Shown: positions 7,680 to 16,652, numbered from the stretch's first letter. The stretch is DNA of 64,000 nucleotides from an uncultured Roseburia sp. (GCA_947088345.1 CAMUGE010000002.1:62001-126000), one strand, 5' to 3'. Notes: generated by a model from the letters alone, not told the origin. Numbers and translations are program-made.

Positions 7680-9368
7680 ATGTTTGATAAAATTAAAGAT
7701 ATGAAAGTCGAAAAAAAACTGACTTTCTGTTTTACTGCAGTTGTTATAGTTGCGAGCATTGCCGGTATTCTGGGAATGATCGTCCTGTTGATCTGTAATA
7801 GCGGTTATGAGAAAGCTTTGGTAAACAATGGATTTTCCCAGGGAAAAATCGGAATATTCAGCACCTATTTAAACAAAGAACCCGCCATTGTGCGTGAAAT
7901 GATTCTTGTCACCGAAGACTCTGAGCTGGATGAGGCTGCCAAAGAACTGGATGAAATTCAGGCAATAACAGACGCTGCATTGGAAGAAATGATAAAAAGC
8001 TGTCAGTCCAAAGACGAGGCAGAATTTATCAATACGATTCAGGAGACGCTTCCGCAATACCGGGAGATTTTTGCAGAAGTCGAAAGACTGGCTATAGCAA
8101 ATGAAAACGAAAAGGCATTGGACATGCTGCTTACAAAGGGAAAACCGACGTTAAAACAGCTCACGAATGCAGTGGAAGAACTAATTGACTATAATGTGGA
8201 AACGGGAGACAGTGTTTCCAACCGTCTGACAATTCAGACATATATCATGCTTGCGGTCATGATCATTATTATTATTGCATCCGTTGTGATCTCCATGCGT
8301 TTCGCAAAATTTGTCTCAAAACTGTTCGCTGAACCAATTGGAAAAGTAAAGGAAACTTCTGTTGCCCTTGCAGAGGGACGCCTGAATGTAGATGTAGAGG
8401 CAATGTATCCGGATGAAATCGGTGAAATGACAACCTCCTTTAAAGAAGCGGCTGCCATGATTGAACACTATATTCAGGAATTAAACCGCGGCTTAAGTGA
8501 AATAGCCGCCGGAAATTTTGATATTACAACAACAGTTGAATTTAAAGGTGATTTCATTTCACTGGCTGATTCGATCAATATGATTATTGACTCTCTAAGC
8601 AAAACAATGGGGCAGATCAGGGAAGCATCCGAACAGGTTGCGATGGGTGCAACTCAGATGGCGGAAAGCGCGCAGTCTCTTGCGGAAGGGGCGACGGATC
8701 AGGCCGGCTCCGTAGAAGAACTGACAGCAACGATCCAGAACATTACAGAAGCTGTTGTAGATACTTCCGATAAGGCAAATCTGTCATACCACAACGCGGA
8801 AGAGTTCCGGGAGGAAGCAAGAAAAAGCAGCGAGGTTATCACACATCTGACCGAAGCTATGGAACGTATCAGCAATACTTCCCAGGAAATTGCCAATATT
8901 ATCGAGGACATTGAAGATATCGCTTCACAGACAAACCTGTTATCGCTGAACGCTTCCATCGAAGCGGCAAGAGCAGGCGAAGCAGGAAAAGGCTTTGCTG
9001 TCGTTGCCGACCAGATCGGCAAACTTGCAACTGACAGTGCGACTTCGGCTATCAATACAAAGAAATTGATTGAAAATACACTTCTGGAAGTCCAGACCGG
9101 AAATGAGATTACTTTACAGGCAACCACAGCGATCGAATCTGTTATCAACGGTATCAATATGCTGGCAACTTCCACGAAAGAAATCAGTGAACTGTCTGTC
9201 ACACAGGCAGAATCTATGCAGCAGCTGGAGGCCGGCGTGTCGCAAATCGCGGAAGTTATCCAAAGCAATTCCGCTGCAGCGCAGCAGACATCCGCTACCA
9301 GTGAAGAATTGTCCGCACAGTCTGAAAGTCTGGAAGAACTGGTTTCACAGTTTAAATTAAAATTATAA
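7680..9368 (+). CDS. Methyl-accepting chemotaxis protein
   Basis: A 562-residue transmembrane chemoreceptor that passes ligand signals to CheA/CheW. It has a first membrane helix at about 15-40, an extracellular helical sensor of about 150 residues (four-helix-bundle type, rich in Glu and Leu), a second membrane helix near 190-214, a HAMP linker ([20 protein letters not shown]), and a long cytoplasmic coiled coil. The signalling tip [20 protein letters not shown] is near-canonical. The C-terminus lacks a CheR-tethering pentapeptide. The ligand cannot be predicted. AGGGAGGAGAGG precedes the start. No other chemotaxis gene is adjacent, so it is an orphan receptor. Confidence 0.95.
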   Translation: MFDKIKDMKVEKKLTFCFTAVVIVASIAGILGMIVLLICNSGYEKALVNNGFSQGKIGIFSTYLNKEPAIVREMILVTEDSELDEAAKELDEIQAITDAALEEMIKSCQSKDEAEFINTIQETLPQYREIFAEVERLAIANENEKALDMLLTKGKPTLKQLTNAVEELIDYNVETGDSVSNRLTIQTYIMLAVMIIIIIASVVISMRFAKFVSKLFAEPIGKVKETSVALAEGRLNVDVEAMYPDEIGEMTTSFKEAAAMIEHYIQELNRGLSEIAAGNFDITTTVEFKGDFISLADSINMIIDSLSKTMGQIREASEQVAMGATQMAESAQSLAEGATDQAGSVEELTATIQNITEAVVDTSDKANLSYHNAEEFREEARKSSEVITHLTEAMERISNTSQEIANIIEDIEDIASQTNLLSLNASIEAARAGEAGKGFAVVADQIGKLATDSATSAINTKKLIENTLLEVQTGNEITLQATTAIESVINGINMLATSTKEISELSVTQAESMQQLEAGVSQIAEVIQSNSAAAQQTSATSEELSAQSESLEELVSQFKLKL

Positions 9369-9459
9369 TAAGAATAATTACTAAGATACAAAGCAGCATT
9401 CCGCGTTATATCACATAGCTTAATATGAAAAATTACGCAGGGGACAGGCGAAATAATGA

Positions 9460-9505
9460 AAAGAGGTATTTTCCGGTTTGAGGAGTTGTCGGAAAATGCC
9501 TCTTT
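9460..9505 (+). terminator. Stem-loop downstream of the chemoreceptor
   Basis: A 16-bp stem with one G-T pair, AAAGAGGTATTTTCCG (9460-9475) against CGGAAAATGCCTCTTT (9490-9505). It is followed only by a short mixed T stretch, so it is a weak intrinsic terminator or an mRNA 3'-end structure. The rest of the 9369-9790 gap holds no convincing gene; its right end carries the next operon's promoter. Confidence 0.5.
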
Positions 9506-9713
9506 GCTATTCTATAACTGAGATGTCCTCTCCTCGCCATGGCAAACCATGTATGATTTTGTATCGCGCAGACACAAAGCGCCTTGTAAAAATGTATTTT
9601 CGAACGATTCTCCTTTTGGAGACTTCTTATCACTTTCCTGTAAATCATACCTCAGACAATTTCTGTTTGCAACCTCTATTTCACTTTATTACAAGTAAAA
9701 TGTCTGTTTCCTA

Positions 9714-9742
9714 TTGACAAGTGTGTATATTTACTGTATATA
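9714..9742 (+). promoter_or_regulatory. Promoter of the GntR/ABC operon
   Basis: TTGACA (9714-9719) and TATATA (9737-9742) are separated by 17 bases. The start would fall near 9749, inside the adjacent palindrome. The -10 box is covered by the inverted repeat at 9722-9767. Confidence 0.7.
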
Positions 9743-9767
9743 TAACTATATACAGTAAATATACACA
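9722..9767. promoter_or_regulatory. Operator palindrome for the GntR regulator
   Basis: A perfect 19-bp inverted repeat (arms 9722-9740 and 9749-9767, arm sequence TGTGTATATTTACTGTATA) with an 8-base centre overlaps the spacer and -10 box of the operon promoter. GntR regulators of the YtrA subfamily bind long AT-rich palindromes before ABC-transporter operons, and this operon encodes one. Direct repression is inferred. Confidence 0.75.
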
Positions 9768-9790
9768 TTGACACGAAATGGAGGTTACAA

Positions 9791-10654
9791 ATGGAATCGC
9801 AAATTCTAACTCTTTCCGGCGTTACAAAACGCCTTGAAAATTTCTCATTGAAAAATCTCTCCTTTTCGTTCCCGTGCGGATATATCATCGGATTGATCGG
9901 AACAAACGGTTCCGGAAAAACGACTCTGCTGCATCTCCTCTCCGGCCTTTACCGACAAGACGAAGGAAGCGTGCAGATCAACGGAAAAAGTTACCCGCAG
10001 GACGAAAAAACATTACATGACGAACTGGGATTTGTCTTCCAGGAACAGCTGTTTGACCGGCACAAAACGCTTTCCGAAAACGCCGGATTTTACGGAAAAT
10101 ATTACAGTTCATACAGTCAGAGCGAGTTTCTCTCCTACTGCCGCGATTTTGAATTACAAACAGAAAGCCGCTATCGGACGCTCTCAAAAGGGGAAGAACT
10201 GAAATTCCAGTTTGCCTTTGCTCTTGCACACCATCCAAATCTGCTCCTGTTAGACGAACCGACCGCAAACTTTGACCCCCAATTTCGCAGCCGTTTTCTA
10301 AAATGCTTAAAAGATTTTATCTCGGACGGTAAGCACAGTATAGTACTTGCAACACATCTGACCGCAGATCTCGACCGTATCGCCGATTATCTGTTATTTC
10401 TTGAAAACGGGCGCATTTTGCTCGCAGACGATATGGAAAGCATACGCGAAAAGTACCGCATTGTAACCGGAGAATCCTATAAGATCAAACTTCTCCCCGC
10501 CGAACTTGTGATTCATACGCAGGCAGGCGAATTTGGCGCCCGCGCCATTGTCAGGCACAGGCACTGGCTCAAATACGATAAAGAACTTGCCGTAGCATTG
10601 CCGACTGTTGAAGATCTGATGTATTTTTTTACAAAAAGGAGGCATAAAAAATGA
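9791..10654 (+). CDS. ABC transporter ATP-binding protein, YtrB-like
   Basis: A 287-residue ATPase subunit. Walker A is GTNGSGKTT (about 37-45), the signature loop is LSKGEELKFQ in place of LSGGQ, and Walker B is LLLLDEPTANFDP with the catalytic Glu; a switch His lies in ATHLTADL. About 60 residues after the core form a C-terminal extension. Variation of the signature at the fourth and fifth positions is common in this exporter group. It overlaps the next gene by four bases (ATGA), so the two are translationally coupled. Substrate unknown; related GntR-controlled operons respond to cell-wall antibiotics, which is only an analogy here. Confidence 0.9.
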   Translation: MESQILTLSGVTKRLENFSLKNLSFSFPCGYIIGLIGTNGSGKTTLLHLLSGLYRQDEGSVQINGKSYPQDEKTLHDELGFVFQEQLFDRHKTLSENAGFYGKYYSSYSQSEFLSYCRDFELQTESRYRTLSKGEELKFQFAFALAHHPNLLLLDEPTANFDPQFRSRFLKCLKDFISDGKHSIVLATHLTADLDRIADYLLFLENGRILLADDMESIREKYRIVTGESYKIKLLPAELVIHTQAGEFGARAIVRHRHWLKYDKELAVALPTVEDLMYFFTKRRHKK

Positions 10655-11352
10655 CTGCAAAAATTATCTATGACTATTTCCTGACATTCAACCGCGAAAA
10701 AATACGAAACTATCTAAAACAATTCAACAACTGGTGGGGGCCGTTGTACCTCTTAACGATATTTCCTTTTCTTACTATGCACCTGTTTGAATCTGTCAAA
10801 GCAGCCGCACGGTATTATGCCGTCATGCTCCCGCTCATCTGGCCCCTCATTGTCTGTCAGCTGATGCCGCTGCAGCTTACCAAAATACAATATTTATGTC
10901 CTCTGACTGAGCGGGAACGCAAAACATATCTGACCGGAATGTATCTCTTTCGCATAGCGTTTCCAACTTTTCTGCATGTGGCCTTTCGTCTTCTGTTAAT
11001 TGCAGCTGGATGGTCAAATCTTCCGGAGACATGCTTTGAATTGCTTTTTTTTATCTGCTATGCAATCTGCGTAAATGTGAATCCACCTGCGCCAAAAAGA
11101 TCGGAAAAACACCCGCTGCGCTATAGCGGCGTATGGTGCGGCATCTCTTCCATATACGGGATGATCTGCACCGTCGTCTATCTGTTTGTGATAACAGAAT
11201 GCAGCCGCGCAGCAGCTATATGGATCGGATCTATATTTCTTGCCATACAGCTGCCCCTGGCAGTACGGATGCTGCTCTATCTGAAGCATTCGGTGGCATT
11301 ATCGCTTTGCTATGAAAGCACTCAGAAAAATATGACGCAAAATAAAAATTGA
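10651..11352 (+). CDS. ABC transporter membrane subunit
   Basis: A 233-residue integral membrane protein with about five or six hydrophobic segments (near 35-50, 60-75, 105-120, 130-145, 165-185 and 190-210). It matches no named permease family by eye. Its coupling to the upstream ATPase and its position before the regulator mark it as the permease partner. The segment PLTERERKTYLTGMYLFR between helices is typical of a cytoplasmic coupling loop. The C-terminus is basic. Confidence 0.75.
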   Translation: MTAKIIYDYFLTFNREKIRNYLKQFNNWWGPLYLLTIFPFLTMHLFESVKAAARYYAVMLPLIWPLIVCQLMPLQLTKIQYLCPLTERERKTYLTGMYLFRIAFPTFLHVAFRLLLIAAGWSNLPETCFELLFFICYAICVNVNPPAPKRSEKHPLRYSGVWCGISSIYGMICTVVYLFVITECSRAAAIWIGSIFLAIQLPLAVRMLLYLKHSVALSLCYESTQKNMTQNKN

Positions 11353-11389
11353 GAGGACAGCCATAACAACTGAGAGAATGAGAGGAACC

Positions 11390-11755
11390 ATGAAAATAGT
11401 GATTCAGCCGCAGGGGACGCTTGCGATCTATGAGCAGATTGTAAACCAACTCAAAAACGCAATTGTCTCCGGCGAACTAAAACCAAACGAAGCGCTGCCC
11501 TCCATCCGTGCACTTGCCGGAGAACTCCAGGTAAGCGTAATCACCACAAAACGCGCCTATACGGAGCTGGAACAGGAGGGTCTGATACGTCCGGTCGCAG
11601 GAAAAGGCTTTTACGTCTGCGAATATAATACTGACTACCTGAAAGAAAAACAATATATGATGCTGGAAAAACGTCTTCTGGAGACAATAGAAGAAGCAAA
11701 AAGAGCCGGCATTTCGCGCGAAGAATTTCTGGAAATGGTAAATGCGCTCTTCTGA
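11390..11755 (+). CDS. GntR-family repressor, YtrA subfamily
   Basis: A 121-residue regulator made of a winged helix and a short helical tail, as in YtrA. IYEQIVNQLKNAIVSGELKP (about 12-31) and LPSIRALAGELQVSVITTKR (about 36-55) are the GntR DNA-binding signature; GFYVCEYN ends the wing. No ligand-binding domain is present. ATG 11390 is preferred over 11378 because GAGAGGAACC precedes it directly. It is encoded in the middle of the operon it probably represses through the palindrome at 9722-9767. Confidence 0.9.
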   Translation: MKIVIQPQGTLAIYEQIVNQLKNAIVSGELKPNEALPSIRALAGELQVSVITTKRAYTELEQEGLIRPVAGKGFYVCEYNTDYLKEKQYMMLEKRLLETIEEAKRAGISREEFLEMVNALF

Positions 11756-11852
11756 ATCTATATTCTCCACAGACAAGAAGCTTTGAGGCATCTGTTCCTC
11801 TGCCGACTGAGGGCAGGTACAATAACAATACAACACAAAAATGAGGCGAAAA

Positions 11853-12530
11853 ATGGAACCTGTAATTTTAGAATTTGACCATGTATCAGGTCTTGCGAAA
11901 AAAGGATTCGTACTGTCTGATATCAGTTTTGCACTGCCGGCTGGCTATATCATGGGGCTGGCCGGGAAAAACGGAGCCGGAAAGACGACATTGATTGATT
12001 ATATCGTCAATCCGAAACAGCGATACACTGGCACGATACGAATCGGCGGTGAAGATATTCGTCGCGATCATTCCGCTATGCAAAATAAGATCGGTTTTGT
12101 CTCCGAAAAAAACAACTTTCTGCAGGAGCACTCCGCATCGCAAAATGCAAAAATATTTGGCATGGTTTACCAACATTTCGACTATGAGCGCTTTCACTAC
12201 GCCATGCAGCAAATGGAGCTTTCAGAAACAAAAATTGTAGGAAAAATGTCTCGCGGCGAACGGATGCGTTTTCAGATGGCATTTGCGATGGCGCATCATC
12301 CATCCGTCTACCTGCTGGATGAAGCAACGGCAGGTATGGACCCGGTTTTCCGCATTGATTTTTTTCGTATCCTTCAAAAAGTGATGGAAGAGGAAGAATC
12401 CTCCGTACTAATGACAAGCCACATTGCCGAAGAAATGGAACGAAAAATGGATTTTACCGGCATCCTGACAAACGGTCGGCTCAGTTCTTTTCAGGAAAAC
12501 AGCGCTTGTAACACAAGATCGTATTTTTGA
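11853..12530 (+). CDS. Second ABC transporter ATP-binding protein of the operon
   Basis: A 225-residue ATPase. Walker A is GKNGAGKTT, the signature is MSRGERMRFQ and Walker B is VYLLDEATAGMDP, with a switch His in MTSHIAEE. It is more compact than the first ATPase and lacks the C-terminal extension. The ATG at 11853 has GAGGCGAAAA before it; an in-frame ATG at 11841 is possible. Two ATPases and two membrane proteins in one regulon suggest either a heteromeric exporter or two related exporters under one repressor. Confidence 0.88.
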   Translation: MEPVILEFDHVSGLAKKGFVLSDISFALPAGYIMGLAGKNGAGKTTLIDYIVNPKQRYTGTIRIGGEDIRRDHSAMQNKIGFVSEKNNFLQEHSASQNAKIFGMVYQHFDYERFHYAMQQMELSETKIVGKMSRGERMRFQMAFAMAHHPSVYLLDEATAGMDPVFRIDFFRILQKVMEEEESSVLMTSHIAEEMERKMDFTGILTNGRLSSFQENSACNTRSYF

Positions 12531-12583
12531 TAAATCACGCATATTTTATCGTCTGCCTCTGCCGCAGACAGAAAGGCAAGATC

Positions 12584-13111
12584 ATGAAAACAGATAGCGT
12601 AGAGAAAAGCAAACAAAAAAAACAGCGCGAACTGATCCGCGCTTTTGACCAGGAAATGCTCTCCTGTCGTTCTTATGGGCTGCCCGCATCCTGGCGCATA
12701 GGCGTTCACAGATTTATGGCTGTATTCTTCCTGATTTTCCCTCTCCAGACTTATTACAGCAATGAAGACTTGACTGCAATCTGGTTCCTTATGCTCAGCT
12801 GGTCTATTCTTGCACCCACAAACTACATGTCACTGTTTTTGTATTTCAAAGAAAATGCAAAAAGCATCCCCTTTTATCAGAAGATAAAATATCTTCCCGT
12901 CGATCCAGGACAACTGCGCCTTGTTCGCATTGGCTATCTGCTGCAATTTCTGGCCTGGACGCTGCCGGTATCTTTAATTTTACAATGTCTGGCCACCCTG
13001 ATTTTTTATCGGACGCTATCGGTGTTTAACGTTCTTCATGTGTTATGTTTTGGGGGCATACTGCCGTTTCTCATAACCGGAGCATCCATATGGTTTCAAA
13101 TTGACCTCTGA
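12584..13111 (+). CDS. Second ABC-associated membrane protein
   Basis: A 175-residue membrane protein. An N-terminal charged stretch (about 1-30) is followed by four or five hydrophobic helices (near 45-60, 65-85, 118-135, 140-155, 158-172). It is shorter than the first membrane subunit and shows only general similarity to it, for example KIKYLPVDPGQLRLVRIGYL against the coupling-loop region. ATG 12584 follows AAAGGCAAGATC. Position after the second ATPase makes it the likely partner permease. Confidence 0.65.
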   Translation: MKTDSVEKSKQKKQRELIRAFDQEMLSCRSYGLPASWRIGVHRFMAVFFLIFPLQTYYSNEDLTAIWFLMLSWSILAPTNYMSLFLYFKENAKSIPFYQKIKYLPVDPGQLRLVRIGYLLQFLAWTLPVSLILQCLATLIFYRTLSVFNVLHVLCFGGILPFLITGASIWFQIDL

Positions 13112-13180
13112 ATTCAGTACGCTCACGCTGCGACAAATGATCCGCCCAATGGCTAAATCCCAAGTTTCCAAAGACATAAT

Positions 13181-13227
13181 TTAAGCGAGGGTCAACGCAG
13201 CTTAACGCCGCGACGACTCTCGCTTAA
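13181..13227 (+). terminator. Stem-loop after the ABC operon
   Basis: A 13-bp stem with one mismatch: TTAAGCGAGGGTC (13181-13193) against GACTCTCGCTTAA (13215-13227), with a 21-base loop. It is followed by AATGTTTTCTT, a broken T stretch. It likely ends the operon. The remaining bases up to 13344 are AT-rich and show nothing else. Confidence 0.55.
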
Positions 13228-13344
13228 AATGTTTTCTTACGTTACCGCCCCAATGCCGGATTTTTTCCTTTGTAACTATCTATGTTTCTCTCTATTTTTT
13301 CACAAAACCTGATATTTCACGTCTCGTTTACAAAAAATGCCCGT

Positions 13345-14526
13345 TTACACTTTGCTCGTATGCCTTGCGGCAATTTCCATCTTACGCTTACGGAATCGTG
13401 CCGTCATATCATGGATATATTTATCACCGGTGAACTGCTCCAGCGTCGTCTCATCAATGGAGATTCGATTATCCATTGTCTTCATAATATCTTTGACATA
13501 GAGATTTTGTGCAATCGCCGGATCGCTTAAATCATAAATTACATTGTTTGAAAATTTTAATACCATAGGATGCAAAAAGTCTGCCGGATTCTCCACCAAT
13601 ACCAGCGCTTTCTCTCCGTCGGACAAGTCAACACAGGCTCCTGTCGGCAGAATATGTATCGCTTCGGAAAGCGCCCCTACCACTTTCGGTTTAAATTCCG
13701 TTTTATGAGAGCGCAAATAATAAATGGCAGCGATCTCAGATACCGGCGGTTTATTGATACTCATCGCAGTCATTCGGTCAAACTGATCGCAGACCTTTAA
13801 TACGTCGGTCAGCTGGCGCAGTTTTGCAGTCGGCTCTTTTACTTTCTGGCGCTCGCTGTTTGCGAAGACAACCTGCTGAATAATCTCAAGTGCAAGGGAC
13901 GGAAGCTTCGTATCGGAGAAAGCCGGCTGAATCTCCTCATAGCCGCGCTCCAGATTTAACTGAATCAAATCCATATCTCCCTGATCAAGCTCATCTCCTT
14001 TATCCAAAATCTTCTGTGAAATGTGCAGATATCCATAACTGTACAAGAGCGCCGCCGTTATTAACGCAATACGCTCCTGCGGTCCAAAATGAAGACGATT
14101 GGAGACCATAGCCGTTAGGATCGCAACACTGATAGAACGCTTATATACAAAATCAACGGAACTTCTGAGCGTCTGTGCAAAATTTACTTTATGATCCAAA
14201 ACACCGTAACGCGTCTGAATACTGACAACAAGATCCAGCATAGATCCCGGCGTTTTTCCTTTCTGCAGCAGATCCATATTGTCCTTTAATTTAAACATAT
14301 AAATTGTCTGAAACTGTTCAAACTCAATATCCTCTTTTGAAAGCGGCGGAAGCGGTTCGGCCGGTTCTAAGATAAAGATGCCGATCAGTCCAAAATTCTC
14401 AATACTGTTAATGCCCTGCATGGTAAGTTTCGTATCGCGTTCATAGAGAAGAACACCCATTTTGTTATAAATCGGTTTTGCCAGCCTCATACCTGGCAAT
14501 AAGTCAGCTGTTTTCACAAATTGCAT
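13345..14526 (-). CDS. HD-GYP-like protein lacking catalytic residues
   Basis: A 393-residue protein with the layout of c-di-GMP phosphodiesterases of the HD-GYP group. The N-terminal segment (LLPGMRLAKPIYNKMGVLLY, residues 9-28) is the domain that commonly precedes HD-GYP. In the core, the expected HD-x-G-K is replaced by YSYGY in AALLYSYGYLHISQKIL, and no H-H-E or GYP motif is found. Later parts of the fold are retained: LKVCDQFDRMTA matches the helix around V-A-D-x-F-D-A-M-T, and PTGACVDLSDGEKALVLVEN matches the C-terminal barrel. It is therefore probably an inactive binding or scaffolding protein. GGAGGGGG precedes the start. Confidence 0.8.
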   Translation of the reverse strand: MQFVKTADLLPGMRLAKPIYNKMGVLLYERDTKLTMQGINSIENFGLIGIFILEPAEPLPPLSKEDIEFEQFQTIYMFKLKDNMDLLQKGKTPGSMLDLVVSIQTRYGVLDHKVNFAQTLRSSVDFVYKRSISVAILTAMVSNRLHFGPQERIALITAALLYSYGYLHISQKILDKGDELDQGDMDLIQLNLERGYEEIQPAFSDTKLPSLALEIIQQVVFANSERQKVKEPTAKLRQLTDVLKVCDQFDRMTAMSINKPPVSEIAAIYYLRSHKTEFKPKVVGALSEAIHILPTGACVDLSDGEKALVLVENPADFLHPMVLKFSNNVIYDLSDPAIAQNLYVKDIMKTMDNRISIDETTLEQFTGDKYIHDMTARFRKRKMEIAARHTSKV

Positions 14527-14716
14527 ATATAAACCCCCTCCGTTTACCCGGAAATCCCCGGTAAAAGATATAATCGTACGCCAAAAGAGGTTTGCCGTAT
14601 TTTAGGGCAAACATTTTGATTCTGTTCTTATAATATCATATTACAAAAGGAAATACAATGAAAAAAGGCAGATTTTGAAGACAGTTAATACAGGAACCGT
14701 TCGACGTATTACAGAA

Positions 14717-15043
14717 TTATGACCCCAATAAAACCCTGACTGCTTCCTGCAGATCGGGATGGCTGCGATATGCTTCCACAAGTGATTTTTCTGAATTTGT
14801 TAATGTAAAATCATTCTGTTTTGCATAGCCAAACGTATAAAGTACATCAGAGATATGATATAAGCGGCACAACACAAGCAGCATATCCGCACGCGGCGAT
14901 GCCTGTCCGCTCTCCCATCCGTAGATTGTTTTGGGAGCGACATCAATCGAACGTTCGTGCAGAAGACATGACACATCTTTTACTGTATAATGATTTTTCT
15001 CCCTGTATTCTTTTAACATTTTTGCTATCTGTTCTTTTTGCAT
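14717..15043 (-). CDS. XRE-family regulator, paralogue 2
   Basis: A 108-residue HTH protein. DVSCLLHERSIDVAPKTIYG (about 20-39) and WESGQASPRADMLLVLCRLY follow the Cro/CI fold. The C-terminus ends SEKSLVEAYRSHPDLQEAVR. It is close in sequence over its whole length to the neighbour at 15114-15458, so the pair arose by tandem duplication. The ATG at 15043 has GAGGTG before it and aligns with the start of its paralogue; an upstream in-frame ATG at 15127 lies inside the neighbour's end and is less likely. Confidence 0.82.
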   Translation of the reverse strand: MQKEQIAKMLKEYREKNHYTVKDVSCLLHERSIDVAPKTIYGWESGQASPRADMLLVLCRLYHISDVLYTFGYAKQNDFTLTNSEKSLVEAYRSHPDLQEAVRVLLGS

Positions 15044-15113
15044 AAGACACCTCGTATGTATAATTTCAGCCTGCCCATCGACACCGAAAGCCAAAGCCCT
15101 CTCAACGGACATG

Positions 15114-15458
15114 TCACAATACTTCATGTTTTTTCCGCCCTAACAGTAAATCCACTGCTTCCTGAAGCTCCGGGTGGCTGCGGTATGCTTCGACAACCGC
15201 CTGTTCCTGTTTTGTGACATGAAATGTCTCGCGATCAGCATAACCAAATGTGGCAAGGATGTCTTTGATATTATAGATTTCACAAAGTGTCAGGAGTACA
15301 TCAGCGCTCGGGCATGCCTGTCCGTTCTCCCATCCGTAAATGGTCTTTGGCGCTACCGCAATCGAGCGCTCCTTTAACAGAGAGGCAACGTCTTTTACGG
15401 ATAGACTATTTTTCTCCCGTTGTTCTTTCAATAATATCGGAATCAACTTATTGTCCAT
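15114..15458 (-). CDS. XRE-family regulator, paralogue 1
   Basis: A 114-residue HTH protein: DVASLLKERSIAVAPKTIYG then WENGQACPSADVLLTLCEIY, and a tail VVEAYRSHPELQEAVDLLLG. The tail after the HTH is shared with its paralogue and is found in many Clostridial one-domain regulators of unknown target. It lies upstream of paralogue 2 in the same direction, next to tRNA-Phe. A GAGGTAAAG site precedes the ATG. Confidence 0.85.
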   Translation of the reverse strand: MDNKLIPILLKEQREKNSLSVKDVASLLKERSIAVAPKTIYGWENGQACPSADVLLTLCEIYNIKDILATFGYADRETFHVTKQEQAVVEAYRSHPELQEAVDLLLGRKKHEVL

Positions 15459-15514
15459 TCTTTACCTCAAAATCACAAATTACTCTATCCGGACTTACAA
15501 AAATACAAAGAAAG

Positions 15515-15587
<73 letters not shown>

Positions 15588-15601
15588 AACTTATTGTAAC
15601 T

Positions 15602-15630
15602 ATTTTATAGGAATTACCATGTTTTGTCAA
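15602..15630 (-). promoter_or_regulatory. Promoter of tRNA-Phe
   Basis: On the minus strand TTGACA (15630-15625) and TAAAAT (15607-15602) are separated by 17 bases, with the mature tRNA starting 15 bases after the -10 box. Confidence 0.75.
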
Positions 15631-15668
15631 GCATAAAAAAATATCTGTTCACATTTTACAAGAATAGA

Positions 15669-15697
15669 TTGCGAAAGACGACAAGATATGCCATAAT
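15669..15697 (+). promoter_or_regulatory. Promoter of the small membrane protein gene
   Basis: TTGCGA (15669-15674), a 17-base spacer and CATAAT (15692-15697), ending 40 bases before the ATG, which follows GAAAGGAAC. Confidence 0.5.
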
Positions 15698-15737
15698 AGA
15701 TTTCGAAATTATATAAAACAGAAAGGAACTGATAACT

Positions 15738-16235
15738 ATGCGCCAATGTCTGGTGATCGTACCCAAAGAACGAACCGTTTTCAAAAAAACAATGATCCTG
15801 GTACTGTTTCTTTTGACATGCCTGCTGATCATTGCGTCTATCCCGGTGCCAATCCTCTTTTTAATTCCAGCCGTCATCTGCGGAATCATCTGGTTTTACC
15901 AGAATTACCGCTCCGATGTGGAATACGAATATGTCTATTTTGACGGTGATCTGCGCATTGCCAAAATTACGGATAAGAGAAAACGTAAAAACGTTGCATG
16001 GCTTACCATGGAAGACAATATCATTCTGATCGCACCAAAAGGCGACAGAACCGTCTACAAATATGAAAATGATAAGTCGCTTACATACAAGAACTTCGGC
16101 TCCGGCAGACCGGATGCCAAAGTATATGAACTAATCGCGAAAGGTGAAAAAGGCATCGCCCGATACGAATTCGAACCGGATGAAGAAATGCTCGATGCAA
16201 TGCTCATCAAATATTCCAAAGTCGTAATTAAATAA
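15738..16235 (+). CDS. Small membrane protein, DUF6106-like
   Basis: A 165-residue protein with two close hydrophobic helices (about 16-37 and 38-54) and a soluble C-terminal domain rich in Tyr, Lys and Glu (YEYVYFDGDLRIAKITDKRK). The pattern matches a conserved Lachnospiraceae family I recall as DUF6106; that number is from memory. No catalytic residue stands out. It probably forms a membrane-anchored beta-rich domain facing the cytoplasm. It ends at the stop codon of the convergent zinc-ribbon gene with no gap. Confidence 0.7.
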   Translation: MRQCLVIVPKERTVFKKTMILVLFLLTCLLIIASIPVPILFLIPAVICGIIWFYQNYRSDVEYEYVYFDGDLRIAKITDKRKRKNVAWLTMEDNIILIAPKGDRTVYKYENDKSLTYKNFGSGRPDAKVYELIAKGEKGIARYEFEPDEEMLDAMLIKYSKVVIK

Positions 16236-16652
16236 TTATCTTCCCCCACTGTGGTCGGCATTTTCCAAAAAGCGCATACGTGTATCCTCCGCTTCCAGCG
16301 CTCCGGCATGGCCGGCCATATTGGCAGTCTTTAAGCACTTTGTGCAAAGCGACCCAAACGAGATTGGGGCGCCGCATTTCTGACAGTAGAATGTAATACT
16401 CTCATTAAGTTCTTTATCTTTATATTCAATACGCCCTTCACGTATCCAGTGTTTCACTTTGGAAATCGGGATTTCAAAATGGTTTGCCACATCATATTCC
16501 GTAACGTCATTATTTCGAATATATTCTTTTACTTTCTGAAACAACGCCTGCTCCCGGCAATTTGGACATACGGTTTCCGTAAATGTAGCAGGCAGAGGCC
16601 TTCTGCATAACTCGCAAAACCTTAAATCAGCAAATAATCCTTTTTCTCTCAT
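16236..16652 (-). CDS. Zinc-ribbon/HTH protein resembling the flagellar-region YvyF family
   Basis: A 138-residue protein with three parts: an N-terminal zinc ribbon (CELC, then CPNC), a MerR- or MarR-like short helix-turn-helix (VTEYDVANHFEIPISKVKHW, about 50-70) followed by IREGRIEY, and a second zinc ribbon (CQKCG, then CTKC). The same order is found in YvyF/TIGR03826 proteins of flagellar operons, although no flagellar gene is adjacent here. It ends exactly where the convergent membrane-protein gene ends. It probably binds nucleic acid. Confidence 0.75.
   Translation of the reverse strand: MREKGLFADLRFCELCRRPLPATFTETVCPNCREQALFQKVKEYIRNNDVTEYDVANHFEIPISKVKHWIREGRIEYKDKELNESITFYCQKCGAPISFGSLCTKCLKTANMAGHAGALEAEDTRMRFLENADHSGGR

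Noticed and set aside
8699..9391. 230-codon ORF on the minus strand inside the chemoreceptor
   Set aside because: The Ser/Ile/Ala-rich translation mirrors the coiled-coil codons of the receptor; no ribosome site and no domain.
9478..9717. 79-codon ORF between chemoreceptor and ABC operon
   Set aside because: It overlaps the terminator hairpin, has no ribosome site and is low in protein-like character.
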